Positions 8,086 through 16,635 of a stretch of DNA of 64,000 nt are shown one piece after another (the stretch's first letter is position 1; each line of letters begins with the position of its first letter). The DNA lies in assembly GCA_963815505.1 (NCBI GenBank), contig CAWFGU010000024.1, positions 1 through 64,000 of the forward strand, in the 5' to 3' direction. This DNA is from CAXBBB01 sp963815505 (GTDB lineage Bacteria; Bacteroidota; Rhodothermia; Rhodothermales; BA12). The position numbers were made by a program, and so were the translations under genes. The notes under the pieces were generated by a model. That model was not told where the DNA came from, ran no database searches, and saw only the letters and a list, made by a program, of their open reading frames with translations.

Positions 8086-9576
8086 ATGCTGAACCTTTCG
8101 CAACGTCAGTCGCAGACCCAGAAGCTGTCGCCGCAGCAGATTCAGTACATCAAGCTGCTCCAGCTGCCGACGCTCGCTCTGGAGCAGCGCATCAAGGCCG
8201 AGATGGAGATCAACCCGCTGCTCGAGGAGGGCGAGGAGGAAGACGACGAACTGGAGGGCGAGGAGCGCGAGGAGAAAGACGATGCGTCCGACGACGAGGA
8301 GGAGTACGACAGCGAGCAGTCCAGCGACGACGAGTACGACTGGGAGGAACTGCTCCACTCGCCCGACGATCTGTACGGCCACAAAGCCCAGGTCGACAAG
8401 AGCGCCGAGGAGGACCGCCGCGAGATCCCGATGGCTTCGAGTTCGTCTCTAATCGAAGCGCTGACCGACCAGCTCACGTTTCTCGACCTGGACGCGACCG
8501 ACACGATCATCGCCGAGCAGATCATCGGGTCCATCGACGAAGACGGCTACCTGCGGCGGTCGCTCGACTCCATCGTCGACGATCTGATGTTCAACTACGG
8601 CGTCACGCCCGACGACGGCCAGGTCGAGGGTGTCCTCAAGCGCATTCAGCGGCTCGAACCCGTCGGCATTGCCTCGCGCGACTTGAAAGAGTGCCTGCTG
8701 ACGCAGCTCTACGCGCTTCCCAACGACGTAGACGGACGCGAGACCGCCATCGACATGCTCGAGCAGGCGTACAAGGCGTTCACTATGAAGCACTACGACC
8801 AGATCATGCGCAAGCTCGAGATCGAGCCTGAGGAGTTGAAGGAGTCGTACGAACTCGTTCAGCGGCTCGACCCCAAGCCGGGCGAGGGCGCGTTCACGGC
8901 CCAGCAGAACTACATCACGCCCGACTACACCGTCGAGGTCGTCGACGACGAGTTCATCATCTCGCTCAACGGCACCAACGCGCCCGAACTGCGCGTCAAC
9001 AAGGGCTATAGGCAGATGCTCGAAAACCTGTCTGCGGATCAGAAAAAGGAAGCTCCGACCAGCCGCTACGACAGCGATACCAAGAGCTTCCTCAAGAACA
9101 AGATGGAATCGGCGCGGTGGTTCATCAACTCGATCCAGCAGCGCCGCAACACGATGCTCAAGGTGATGAGCGCCATCGTCGACATCCAGGCCGAGTTCTT
9201 CCGCTTCGGCGAGGGCAACCTCAAGCCGATGATCCTCAAGGACATCGCCGAGATCATCCACATGGACATTTCGACCGTCAGCCGGGTTGTCAACGGCAAG
9301 TACGTGCAGTCCGAGTTCGGCGTCTACGAGTTGAAGTACTTCTTCTCCGAAGGCCTGACCAAAGAGAGCGGCGAGGAGATCTCGAACAAAGAGGTCCGCG
9401 CGATCATCGAAGGCATCGTCTCGCAGGAGGACAAGGAAAAACCGCTGAGCGACCAGGCTATCGCCAAACTGCTCGAAGCGCGCGGCTTCTCGATCGCCCG
9501 CCGGACGGTGACCAAGTACCGCGAGCAACTCGGCGTGCCCGTCGCCCGGATGCGCAAGCAGATCGTGATTTCGTAG
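8086..9576 (+). CDS. rpoN: RNA polymerase sigma-54 factor
   Basis: 496 aa. Directs RNA polymerase to -24/-12 promoters that need an AAA+ activator. Region I is the Gln/Leu-rich start (SQRQSQTQKLSPQQIQ). It is followed by an unusually long Asp/Glu-rich region II (about residues 45-105), the core-binding domain, a helix-turn-helix, and the C-terminal RpoN box ARRTVTKYRE. The protein is intact. It lies 45 bp after the DUF3109 gene and 12 bp before a DUF4160 gene, so co-transcription is likely. No sigma-54 activator is in the window. Confidence 0.97.
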   Translation: MLNLSQRQSQTQKLSPQQIQYIKLLQLPTLALEQRIKAEMEINPLLEEGEEEDDELEGEEREEKDDASDDEEEYDSEQSSDDEYDWEELLHSPDDLYGHKAQVDKSAEEDRREIPMASSSSLIEALTDQLTFLDLDATDTIIAEQIIGSIDEDGYLRRSLDSIVDDLMFNYGVTPDDGQVEGVLKRIQRLEPVGIASRDLKECLLTQLYALPNDVDGRETAIDMLEQAYKAFTMKHYDQIMRKLEIEPEELKESYELVQRLDPKPGEGAFTAQQNYITPDYTVEVVDDEFIISLNGTNAPELRVNKGYRQMLENLSADQKKEAPTSRYDSDTKSFLKNKMESARWFINSIQQRRNTMLKVMSAIVDIQAEFFRFGEGNLKPMILKDIAEIIHMDISTVSRVVNGKYVQSEFGVYELKYFFSEGLTKESGEEISNKEVRAIIEGIVSQEDKEKPLSDQAIAKLLEARGFSIARRTVTKYREQLGVPVARMRKQIVIS

Positions 9577-9588
9577 CGTCTCGTCCCC

Positions 9589-9846
9589 ATGCCTACCGTT
9601 TCTCGCTTCTTCGGAATCGTCATCTTTCTCAACTATCGCGATCATCAGCCGCCCCACTTTCATGCTCGATACGGCGAGGACGAGGTAACGGTCGAGATCG
9701 GTGGGGGAGCGGTGACGGGTAAAATGTCGAAGCGCGCCCTGCGACTTGTGTTGGAATGGGCAGATCGCAACGAAGAGGCATTGGCGCGAAACTGGGAGCT
9801 GGCGCGCGAGCGTAGACCTTTGGAACAGATTCCGCCGCTCACCTGA
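9589..9846 (+). CDS. DUF4160 protein, possible toxin-antitoxin partner
   Basis: 85 aa. The start MPTVSRFFGIVIFLNYRDHQPPHFHARYG is the diagnostic DUF4160 block with its conserved HxPPHFHA motif. A gene for a DUF2442 protein follows after one base. This pair is frequently found together in bacteria and has been proposed as toxin-antitoxin-like, but the biochemical role is not established. It lies 12 bp after rpoN. Confidence 0.85.
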   Translation: MPTVSRFFGIVIFLNYRDHQPPHFHARYGEDEVTVEIGGGAVTGKMSKRALRLVLEWADRNEEALARNWELARERRPLEQIPPLT

Positions 9847-9847
9847 T

Positions 9848-10111
9848 ATGTCGACGCTTTTCCTCCACGTCACCAATGTTCGCCACCTGGGCGATTACGC
9901 ACTTTCGCTCACCTTCTCTGATGGATCCCAGCGCGAGGTCGATCTGCGCGACGAGTTGACGGGCGAAGTATTCGAGCCGCTTCAAGAGGTTGACCGGTTC
10001 GCCGAGGTGTTCGTCGATGAGGATACTCGAACCGTCGCGTGGCCCAGCGGAGCCGACTTCGCTCCGGAGTTTCTGTACGAACGGAGCCGCGAACCCACCT
10101 CTGCATCCTGA
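9848..10111 (+). CDS. DUF2442 protein, partner of DUF4160
   Basis: 87 aa from the ATG at 9848, one base after the stop of the DUF4160 gene. The order (start VTNVRHLGDYALSLTFSDG, then REVDLRDEL, then VAWPSGADFAPEFLYE) fits DUF2442 proteins. The longer frame from 9746 only overlaps the neighbour. Coupled translation with the previous gene supports joint function. The role as antitoxin is inference. Confidence 0.85.
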   Translation: MSTLFLHVTNVRHLGDYALSLTFSDGSQREVDLRDELTGEVFEPLQEVDRFAEVFVDEDTRTVAWPSGADFAPEFLYERSREPTSAS

Positions 10112-10122
10112 TCCTTGCCCTC

Positions 10123-10410
10123 ATGCCCACAACCGCTACGCACGACGCAGACCGCCAGCGTTTCACCATTTCGACCGATGGGGGCGAGGCGTTTCTCTCT
10201 TATGCGCTGGGCAAGACGCGCATCGCCCTGCTGCACACCGAAGTGCCGACCGAAGCTGAGGGGCAGGGCGTTGGCGGGACGCTCGTCCGCAGCGCGATGG
10301 ACTACGCGCGTGCCCAGGATCTGCGCGTGCTGCCTTACTGCCCGTTCGTTCAGGCGTGGCTCAGTCGGCACGACGAGTACGCCGACTTGGTGCAGCCGAG
10401 CAGGGATTGA
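10123..10410 (+). CDS. GNAT-like N-acetyltransferase (YjdJ type)
   Basis: 95 aa from the ATG at 10123. The short GNAT core is visible: FLSYALGKTRIALLHTEVP, then the acetyl-CoA loop EGQGVGGTLVRSAMDYARA, then LRVLPYCPFVQAWL. This is the small single-domain family often annotated as Acetyltransf_CG. The substrate is unknown. It starts 11 bp after the DUF2442 gene, in the same run of genes. Confidence 0.85.
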   Translation: MPTTATHDADRQRFTISTDGGEAFLSYALGKTRIALLHTEVPTEAEGQGVGGTLVRSAMDYARAQDLRVLPYCPFVQAWLSRHDEYADLVQPSRD

Positions 10411-10480
10411 TCGAAAAGCCGCGTGCAGGGCAACCCGGCGGCGCACGACGCGTGCCGAAGCCTAACCACTGCCTTCGCTC

Positions 10481-10972
10481 ATGGAAACGCCCGACGCCGC
10501 TCTCCACCGCCTACTTCACGACGATCGACGCTGGATGAAGCAGGCGCTCCGGCAGGCCGAACTGGCCTATGATGCGGGCGAAGTGCCAGTCGGCGCGGTC
10601 ATCGTACGTGGAGGCGTCGTCGTCGGGAAGGGGCGCAATATGGTCGAGCAGTTGAACGACCCGACGGCCCACGCCGAGATGATCGCGGTCACGGCGGCGT
10701 GCGAGACGACGGGCGACAAGTACCTCGCGGGCTGCACGCTCTACGTCACGCTCGAGCCGTGCCCGATGTGCGCCGGAGCTATCGTCTGGGCCAAGGTGCC
10801 GCGCGTCGTGTTCGGCGCGTTCGACGAGCGGGCCGGAGCGGGGGGGACGCTGTACAATCTGCTCCGCGACGGGCGGCTCAACCACCGCTGCGCCGTCGTG
10901 TCGGGTGTCGAGGACGAGGCGTCGGCTGGGATGCTGCGGTCGTTCTTCGCCGAGCGGCGGGCCAAGGGCTAG
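10481..10972 (+). CDS. tadA: tRNA-specific adenosine-34 deaminase TadA
   Basis: 163 aa zinc deaminase that converts A34 of tRNA-Arg(ACG) to inosine. Catalytic motifs HAEM (His and Glu) and PCPMCAG (two zinc cysteines) are present, with the expected spacing. The N-terminus may begin at the ATG at 10481 or at the internal Met of MKQALRQAE. Convergent with the next gene, with one base between the stops. Confidence 0.95.
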   Translation: METPDAALHRLLHDDRRWMKQALRQAELAYDAGEVPVGAVIVRGGVVVGKGRNMVEQLNDPTAHAEMIAVTAACETTGDKYLAGCTLYVTLEPCPMCAGAIVWAKVPRVVFGAFDERAGAGGTLYNLLRDGRLNHRCAVVSGVEDEASAGMLRSFFAERRAKG

Positions 10973-10973
10973 G

Positions 10974-11429
10974 CTAGGTGAGGTCGCCCGTGCGCGTCAT
11001 CGGAACGTGCGGGATGCCTGCTTCGACGAACGCTGCTCCGGTTCGCACGAATCCCAGGCGCTCATAGAACCGCTCTAGGTGGGACTGGGCGTGAATCGTC
11101 TGCACGGCGAATCCGGCGCGCTCGGCGTCCTTGATCGCGGCCTGGACGATGCGCGTGCCCAAGCCGCTGCCTCTGGCGTCGGGCAGGACGGCGAAGCGCT
11201 CGAGTTTGGCCGCTCCGTCATGCTCGGGATCGGGACGCCACCGCGCCGTCGCTGCCGACTGGCCTCCGAGCGTGAGCAGCAGGTGTATCGACGTGGCATC
11301 CCACGCGTCCCACTCCTCGGCGGGCGGGCAGGCCTGCTCTTCGACGAACACGAGCTGGCGGATGGCGCGAGCGTCGGCCCAATCGTCGTGCGGCAGGCGA
11401 AACGCGCGGATGCCGACCCTCACGCTCAC
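10974..11429 (-). CDS. GNAT N-acetyltransferase, ElaA-like
   Basis: 151 aa from a GTG at 11429 that overlaps the TGA of the upstream hydrolase gene (GTGA). The N-terminal block IRQLVFVEEQACPPAEEWDAWD, the beta-4 strand LERFAVLPDARGSGLGTRIVQ and the C-terminal FYERLGFVRTGAAFVEAGIPHV are typical of the ElaA/YjcF branch. Substrate unknown. The longer frame to 11993 is a shadow of the neighbour. Confidence 0.9.
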   Translation of the reverse strand: MSVRVGIRAFRLPHDDWADARAIRQLVFVEEQACPPAEEWDAWDATSIHLLLTLGGQSAATARWRPDPEHDGAAKLERFAVLPDARGSGLGTRIVQAAIKDAERAGFAVQTIHAQSHLERFYERLGFVRTGAAFVEAGIPHVPMTRTGDLT

Positions 11430-12487
11430 AGCGCCCCCAAAAACCGCTGCGCCTCGCCGATCCACGTGATCGGAAAGGTGAGCGGATTGTGGACGGCTGG
11501 ATTGCCGGGCGTGCCTTCCCAGTAGAAAAACTCGGCATCCGAGCGCCCTTGCATCGCGCGCTCGAGTAGGCGCGTCTGACCGACGAGGACGACATCGTCG
11601 GCGGTGCCGTGGTGGGCCTGGACGGCGGGCAATCGGTCGGCGAACTGGGCGGGCGAGCGGCGCAGCAGTTCGAGCCGCATTTGGTCGATGCTGATCTCGC
11701 CGCGCTGGAGCGGCTGGATAAAGCGGGCGTTGAGTACGTCGAAGCCCGGCAAGTTGCGGTCGCCGCCGTTGAGTGCCTCCTCGGTGATGTCCTGCACGTA
11801 GGGACCGAAGAAGTCGGTCGGACCGAAGATGTCGATCACGCGGGTGATGCGCTCGTCTCGCGCCGCCATGATCAGCGACACGCCACCGCCTCGGCTGAGT
11901 CCGGCGGCTCCGATGCGCGCGGGGTCGGCGGCTGGTGTGGAGGCGAGGGCAACGCCAAGTAGGGCGAGGGCGTCGTCCACGTCGCGGTCCCACGGGCTGG
12001 CGGGGCCCTCCGAAGTCAGCGTTCCGCCATCGCCCAGGTTCAGCGGCTCGTCACGGAACGACGGGGCGACCCAGATCGCAGGCTTGTTGGACGGAAGCAG
12101 CAGGCTGGCCAGTCCGGACACCTCGGCCAAGGACACGCCACCGTCGCCGCCGTGGCCGTAGACGACGACCGGCAGCGACGCCGTGGCGGCCGTTTCGGTT
12201 GGGACGAGAACCAGTCCGTAGAGGTCCAGCCCGTCGAGCACGTAGCGGTACGTCGTCGCAGTGTACGCCCGGCCAGCGATCGTGGTACCCTGGGTGCGGA
12301 CGGCCTCGCTTTCGGTCGCAATGGGCGTGCGAGCCTGCCACTCGGCGAGGATAGTCTGCTTCTCGGCCTGTGTCGGCGGGGCGAAGAGTACGTCGAGGTC
12401 GATGCCTCCGGCGATGCGCGAATCGTCCGCTGCGTCGCACCCTGCGAGCACGAAGAGGAGTAGGAGCGGGGCGAGCAAGCGGCGCAT
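11426..12487 (-). CDS. Secreted alpha/beta-hydrolase lipoprotein
   Basis: 353 aa. A lipobox (LAGC, Cys18) follows a hydrophobic signal. The fold is an alpha/beta hydrolase with the nucleophile elbow GLSRGGG, a late Asp in HHGTADDVV and a candidate His near PAVHNP. HGGDGGV looks like the oxyanion-hole HG motif. This is a periplasmic or surface esterase/peptidase-like enzyme of unknown substrate. The ATG at 12487 is chosen for the signal peptide. It is coupled to the acetyltransferase gene by a four-base overlap and is divergent from the cysteine desulfurase gene. Confidence 0.85.
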   Translation of the reverse strand: MRRLLAPLLLLFVLAGCDAADDSRIAGGIDLDVLFAPPTQAEKQTILAEWQARTPIATESEAVRTQGTTIAGRAYTATTYRYVLDGLDLYGLVLVPTETAATASLPVVVYGHGGDGGVSLAEVSGLASLLLPSNKPAIWVAPSFRDEPLNLGDGGTLTSEGPASPWDRDVDDALALLGVALASTPAADPARIGAAGLSRGGGVSLIMAARDERITRVIDIFGPTDFFGPYVQDITEEALNGGDRNLPGFDVLNARFIQPLQRGEISIDQMRLELLRRSPAQFADRLPAVQAHHGTADDVVLVGQTRLLERAMQGRSDAEFFYWEGTPGNPAVHNPLTFPITWIGEAQRFLGAL

Positions 12488-12585
12488 GGCGAGGTGGTTG
12501 AGATGGAATCGGCAGAGTAGCACGCCGCAAAGTGCCGAACGGTGCCGATCCAAGAACCTCGACCGCGCCGTCGCTTTCCACCGGC

Positions 12586-13722
12586 ATGATCTACCTCGAC
12601 CACAATGCCACGACACCCGTCGACCCGGACGCGCTGGCGGCGATGCTGCCCTACTTCTCGGAGCGCTTCGGAAACGCGTCGAGTCGGGCGCACGCGTGGG
12701 GCTGGGCGGCGGGCGAAGCGGTCGAGGCGGCGCGCGGCCAAGTCGCCGAACTCATCGGCGGCGACGCGCGCGGACTGGTCTGGACGAGCGGCGCGACCGA
12801 AGCGGCCAACCTCGCCGTCAAAGGCGTCGCCCGCCGCTACGCCGAGTCTCGCGGCCGTCACTTGGTTACCTGCGCGACCGAGCATCGCGCCGTCCTCGAC
12901 CCGCACGCCGGGCTCGAGCGCGAGGGGTGGGAGGTGACCTACCTGTCCGTCGATGCGCACGGGCGAATCGACCTGGACGAACTGCGCGGCGCTCTTCGCC
13001 CGGACACTGCGCTGGTCTCGCTGATGCGTGCCAACAACGAAACCGGCGTCGTCCACCCGACGGCCGCGATCTACGCGATCTGCCGAGAAGCCGGAGCGCT
13101 GCTGTTCGTCGATGGGACACAGGCGCCCGGCAAAATCGACCTGTTCGCCGACCACGCCGACCTGATCGCCTTGTCAGCGCATAAGTTTTATGGGCCGAAG
13201 GGCGTCGGCGCGCTGTGGGTGCGGCGGCGAGGTCCGCGTGTGAGCCTGGAGCCGCTGATCGAGGGCGGGGGACAGGAAGGCGGCGTGCGCTCGGGAACGC
13301 TCAATGTGCCGGGCATCGTCGGGATGGGCGCGGCGGCACGCCTGGCAGCCGAGCGCGGCACCGACGACGCCGACCGAATGGGTGTGCTGCGCGACCGATT
13401 CGAGTCTTCCGTCGTGACCGAGATCGAATCTGCGCGCGTCAACGGAGACGAGGCGGCGCGCTTGCCCAATACGAGCAGCATCACCTTCGCCGGGAGCGAC
13501 TCGGCCCGGTTGATGGCGAGTTTGCGCACGCTCGGAGTTTCGGCGGGGAGCGCGTGCAGCAGCGGAAATGGAAAGCCTTCGCACGTACTCACGGCGATGG
13601 GCTTGACCTTGCCCGACGCGCTCGCCACGCTCCGCATCAGCCTCGGCCGCACGACCACCGAGGCCGGTGTGGACGAGGCGGCTCGGCTGATCTCGAGCGC
13701 CGTGCGCGAGCAGACGGGCTAA
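12586..13722 (+). CDS. Cysteine desulfurase (NifS/IscS family)
   Basis: 378 aa PLP enzyme releasing sulfur from cysteine for Fe-S clusters or thio-modification. It starts MIYLDHNATTPVDP, has the PLP-lysine motif SAHKFYGPKG, and the catalytic Cys loop SAGSACSSG. The short loop after SSG and the lack of iscU next door leave open whether it serves Fe-S assembly or tRNA thiolation. The ATG at 12586 is favoured over the longer frame from 12532 because all homologues begin close to it. Confidence 0.93.
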   Translation: MIYLDHNATTPVDPDALAAMLPYFSERFGNASSRAHAWGWAAGEAVEAARGQVAELIGGDARGLVWTSGATEAANLAVKGVARRYAESRGRHLVTCATEHRAVLDPHAGLEREGWEVTYLSVDAHGRIDLDELRGALRPDTALVSLMRANNETGVVHPTAAIYAICREAGALLFVDGTQAPGKIDLFADHADLIALSAHKFYGPKGVGALWVRRRGPRVSLEPLIEGGGQEGGVRSGTLNVPGIVGMGAAARLAAERGTDDADRMGVLRDRFESSVVTEIESARVNGDEAARLPNTSSITFAGSDSARLMASLRTLGVSAGSACSSGNGKPSHVLTAMGLTLPDALATLRISLGRTTTEAGVDEAARLISSAVREQTG

Positions 13723-13798
13723 GCCCTTGCCTGGTCCAGTCTTGCCGCATCGTTACTGCGCGTCCGAATCGGCCGGACTGACAGCGGGTGGACGCCCC

Positions 13799-14725
13799 AT
13801 GAGTACGCAACCGCCGCCCGACTTCCATAATGTCCACTTGATCCTTAATCCGGGGTCCGGGTCGTTCCCAGGACGCGACGAACTTCCAATCGACCCGGAG
13901 TGGACGGTTCACGAGGTCGGCGACGATGGCCCCAAAGAACTGGCCGAGCGCGCGGTCGCCGCCGGCGCGGATCTCGTCATCGCGGCGGGCGGCGACGGAA
14001 CGGTCAACGGGGCGGCTCACGGACTGCTCGCGTCGGACGCCGTCCTCGCCATCGTGCCGATGGGAACGGCCAACGTACTCGCCACCTCGCTCGACATCCC
14101 GGCTGATCCGCACGACGCGATGCAACTCCTCCGCACGGCGGGCGCAACGGCCATCCGTACGATCGATGCGGGCGCCTACGGCGACGACGGATTCTTCATG
14201 CTGCGGCTGGGATTGGGCATCGAGGCATCGATGGTTGCCCACTCGGACGACAAACTCAAAGCCAAGGTTGGGCGGCTGGCCTATCTCAAGACCTATCTCG
14301 ACGAAGTCCGAAGCCAGGATCCCGTCCGCTACTCCATCACGACGGATGGACGCACGCACACGACGCACGGCATGACGTGCCTGATCTGCAATACGGGACA
14401 CACTGGGATGCGCGGTCTGGACCTGCTCCCATCGGTGGCTATCGACGATGGCAAGCTAACTGCCGTCGTGATGCGCCGGATGGGAATCGGGCTGATGTTC
14501 GCGCTGCTGTGGAGCGCAATCGTCAGCTTTTTCAAGGGTACTGGTTTTCACGCCGAGCAGAGCGAGCGTCTGCGCCTCTATGCCGGCCGTGAAGTTCGCG
14601 TCGCATCGCACCCATCCCAGGATGCGGCATGCGATGGTGAGGGGCTCGAAGGCACGTCCTCGTTCGACGCTCGCGTTCTCGAGCGGGCACTCCGAGTGCT
14701 CGTCCCATCGGCACGCGAACGCTAG
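13799..14725 (+). CDS. Diacylglycerol/lipid kinase family protein (YegS/BmrU-like)
   Basis: 308 aa from the ATG at 13799. The catalytic GGDGT motif (AAGGDGTVNGAAHGL), the upstream NPGSGS phosphate loop and the downstream PMGTANVLATSLDIP block are all present, as is the C-terminal beta-sandwich domain of DAGK_cat proteins. It probably phosphorylates a membrane lipid such as diacylglycerol or a sphingoid base. Same strand as the desulfurase gene, 76 bp behind it. Confidence 0.92.
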   Translation: MSTQPPPDFHNVHLILNPGSGSFPGRDELPIDPEWTVHEVGDDGPKELAERAVAAGADLVIAAGGDGTVNGAAHGLLASDAVLAIVPMGTANVLATSLDIPADPHDAMQLLRTAGATAIRTIDAGAYGDDGFFMLRLGLGIEASMVAHSDDKLKAKVGRLAYLKTYLDEVRSQDPVRYSITTDGRTHTTHGMTCLICNTGHTGMRGLDLLPSVAIDDGKLTAVVMRRMGIGLMFALLWSAIVSFFKGTGFHAEQSERLRLYAGREVRVASHPSQDAACDGEGLEGTSSFDARVLERALRVLVPSARER

Positions 14726-15296
14726 CAGGAGCGGCCTCTCGCTGCGTTGGAGAGAGGGCGTAGGCATTTGTTTCAGGCAGCGCTCGGCGCGCCATCTGCC
14801 GCCATTTGCCGCCATTGTCTCATTGCCGGTCTTGCCTTTCGATGCGTATGGCGTGGCATAGCGTCCGGTTTGTGCTGGGGTCCGTTACGTGGTGAGGCGG
14901 TCGGCTGAGCGGTGCCCGGCTTGGGAGTTCGAGTGCCGATAGCGAGGAAGAACTCACTGCGAGGGTGAAGTGCGACGCATGGCGGACGATGAGACAAGGA
15001 GGCTGAGAGCAGGTAAACTGCGCAGGTTCACCGATTCAGCGGATTCGTCTGCGAAATCGGCTTCATCGAGTGTTACGGACTTGTCTTTCCGCTCTCTAAC
15101 CCAACCTGCATTCTGAACCGTTACCAAGCCGAGCCGATAGAAGAAGTCTGCGCCCGAATGCTATGCGAATGTCGATGTTCGTCTAGTTTCAGGTCATCAT
15201 TCGGCGAAGAAGCCGAAGCGGCGACGGACAGACGCTTCTTCGCCAGAGCGCGGTTCTCGCTCTCATCTCACCCAAACCGACTACTCTCCTCTCTGC
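14726..15296. other. Long non-coding region before nhaA
   Basis: 571 bp without a gene I can support. It holds a weak hairpin just after the lipid kinase stop (14735-14757, no T tract) and a strong inverted repeat near nhaA (listed separately). Codon bias, tRNA-like structures and known riboswitch folds are not evident. Confidence 0.6.
15203..15244 (+). promoter_or_regulatory. Inverted repeat in the nhaA leader
   Basis: GGCGAAGAAGC (15203-15213) and its perfect complement GCTTCTTCGCC (15234-15244) are separated by 20 nt and lie 52 nt before the nhaA ATG. In RNA this makes an 11-bp stem. It could be a leader structure or a protein site; there is no T tract. Confidence 0.4.
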
Positions 15297-16577
15297 ATGG
15301 CCTCTCGTCAGCCTCTTCCTCCCAACGCCCGGTTCGCCGCCTTCCGCGAGTTCGCTCGCACCGAAGCGTTCGCGGGTGTGCTCTTGATGGCCTTTGCCGC
15401 TATCGCCCTCGTCTGGGCCAACATCCCGGCTCTTTACGAAGCGTACAACAGCCTGTTTACGCTCGATAAGGCCGAGGCATGGTTCAAAGTGGCCATCCCG
15501 TTCTCGGACGACGGAACGGGCGCCATGAAGGTCAAGCCGATGATCCTGTGGATCAACGACGGCCTGATGGCGCTCTTCTTCTTCCTCGTCGGCTTGGAGA
15601 TCAAGCGCGAGGTGCTCGCCGGAGAACTCAGCGAGCCGCGCAAGGCCAGTCTTGCCATCTTCGCAGCCATCGGCGGCATGCTCGTCCCGGCAGCGTTCTA
15701 CTACTTCACCGCCGCCAACGCCATCGCCGCCAATCCCGGCAGCGCAGAAGTCGCGTACGCAGTCAACGGGTGGGGCATCCCCATGGCGACCGACATCGCG
15801 TTCGCGCTGGGCATCATCGCCCTCGTCGGAAGTAGAGCACCGATCGCGCTCAAAGTCTTCCTGACCGCCGTCGCCATCGTCGACGACTTGGGCGCCGTCC
15901 TGGTGATCGCGGTCTTCTATACCGCCAAGCTCAACGTAACGGCGCTGCTGATCGGACTGGCCGTGCTGGCCGTGCTCTGGATACTGAGCAGCAAGATCGA
16001 CCTACCGATCATCGCGTACGTTCTGCTCGGCGTAGTCGTCTGGTACGCGTTCCTCGTCTCGGGCGTCCACGCGACGATTGCAGGCGTGCTGGTCGCGATG
16101 ACCGTTCCGATGCGCACGCTGGCTAGCGGCAAATCCATGCTCTACACGATGGAGCACGGTCTGCACGGATGGGTCGCGTACCTCATCCTGCCGATCTTCG
16201 CCCTCGCCAACGCAGGCGTCTTTCTCGGCGGCGGCATCGACATGGGATCGCCGGTTACGCTGGGCATCATCCTGGGTCTGATGATAGGCAAGCCGATCGG
16301 CGTCATGGTGATGTCGTGGATCGCCGTCAAAACGGGTATCGCGGCGTTGCCCGCGGGCGTGAGCTGGCTCCAGGTGTTGGGCGTCGCGATCCTGACCGGC
16401 GTCGGGTTCACGATGTCGCTCTTCATTGCGAGCCTCGCCTTCACCGAAGTGCCGGGCTACGTCGACGAGGCCAAGATTGGTATCCTGGCCGCCTCCATCG
16501 CCATGGGACTGATCGGCTACCTCGTGCTGCGGTTCACCCCTCCCGCACCCATCGGAGCGCCGGTCGTCCCGCGCTAA
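15297..16577 (+). CDS. nhaA: Na+/H+ antiporter NhaA
   Basis: 426 aa inner-membrane protein with about 12 hydrophobic helices; exchanges cytoplasmic Na+ for external protons. Diagnostic blocks are FFFLVGLEIKREVLAGEL, GWGIPMATDIAFALG and AIVDDLGAV, the last containing the two ion-binding aspartates. Full length and intact. It is preceded by a 571-bp gap with a leader hairpin and followed by a strong terminator. A halophilic or marine lifestyle would fit, but this is inference. Confidence 0.97.
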   Translation: MASRQPLPPNARFAAFREFARTEAFAGVLLMAFAAIALVWANIPALYEAYNSLFTLDKAEAWFKVAIPFSDDGTGAMKVKPMILWINDGLMALFFFLVGLEIKREVLAGELSEPRKASLAIFAAIGGMLVPAAFYYFTAANAIAANPGSAEVAYAVNGWGIPMATDIAFALGIIALVGSRAPIALKVFLTAVAIVDDLGAVLVIAVFYTAKLNVTALLIGLAVLAVLWILSSKIDLPIIAYVLLGVVVWYAFLVSGVHATIAGVLVAMTVPMRTLASGKSMLYTMEHGLHGWVAYLILPIFALANAGVFLGGGIDMGSPVTLGIILGLMIGKPIGVMVMSWIAVKTGIAALPAGVSWLQVLGVAILTGVGFTMSLFIASLAFTEVPGYVDEAKIGILAASIAMGLIGYLVLRFTPPAPIGAPVVPR

Positions 16578-16592
16578 CAGCTCGTTTCAAAC

Positions 16593-16631
16593 GAATCGCC
16601 CCGCCGGACCTCGCGTCTGCCGGGGCGATTC
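16593..16631. terminator. Bidirectional terminator hairpin
   Basis: GAATCGCCCCG (16593-16603) pairs with CGGGGCGATTC (16621-16631). It is followed by TCTTTC on the plus strand and lies between the convergent nhaA and AraC-type genes. Confidence 0.7.
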
Positions 16632-16635
16632 TCTT

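Noticed and set aside
14726..15296. tRNA or small gene in the 571-bp gap
   Set aside because: No cloverleaf with a proper T-loop and no frame with the codon bias of this genome.
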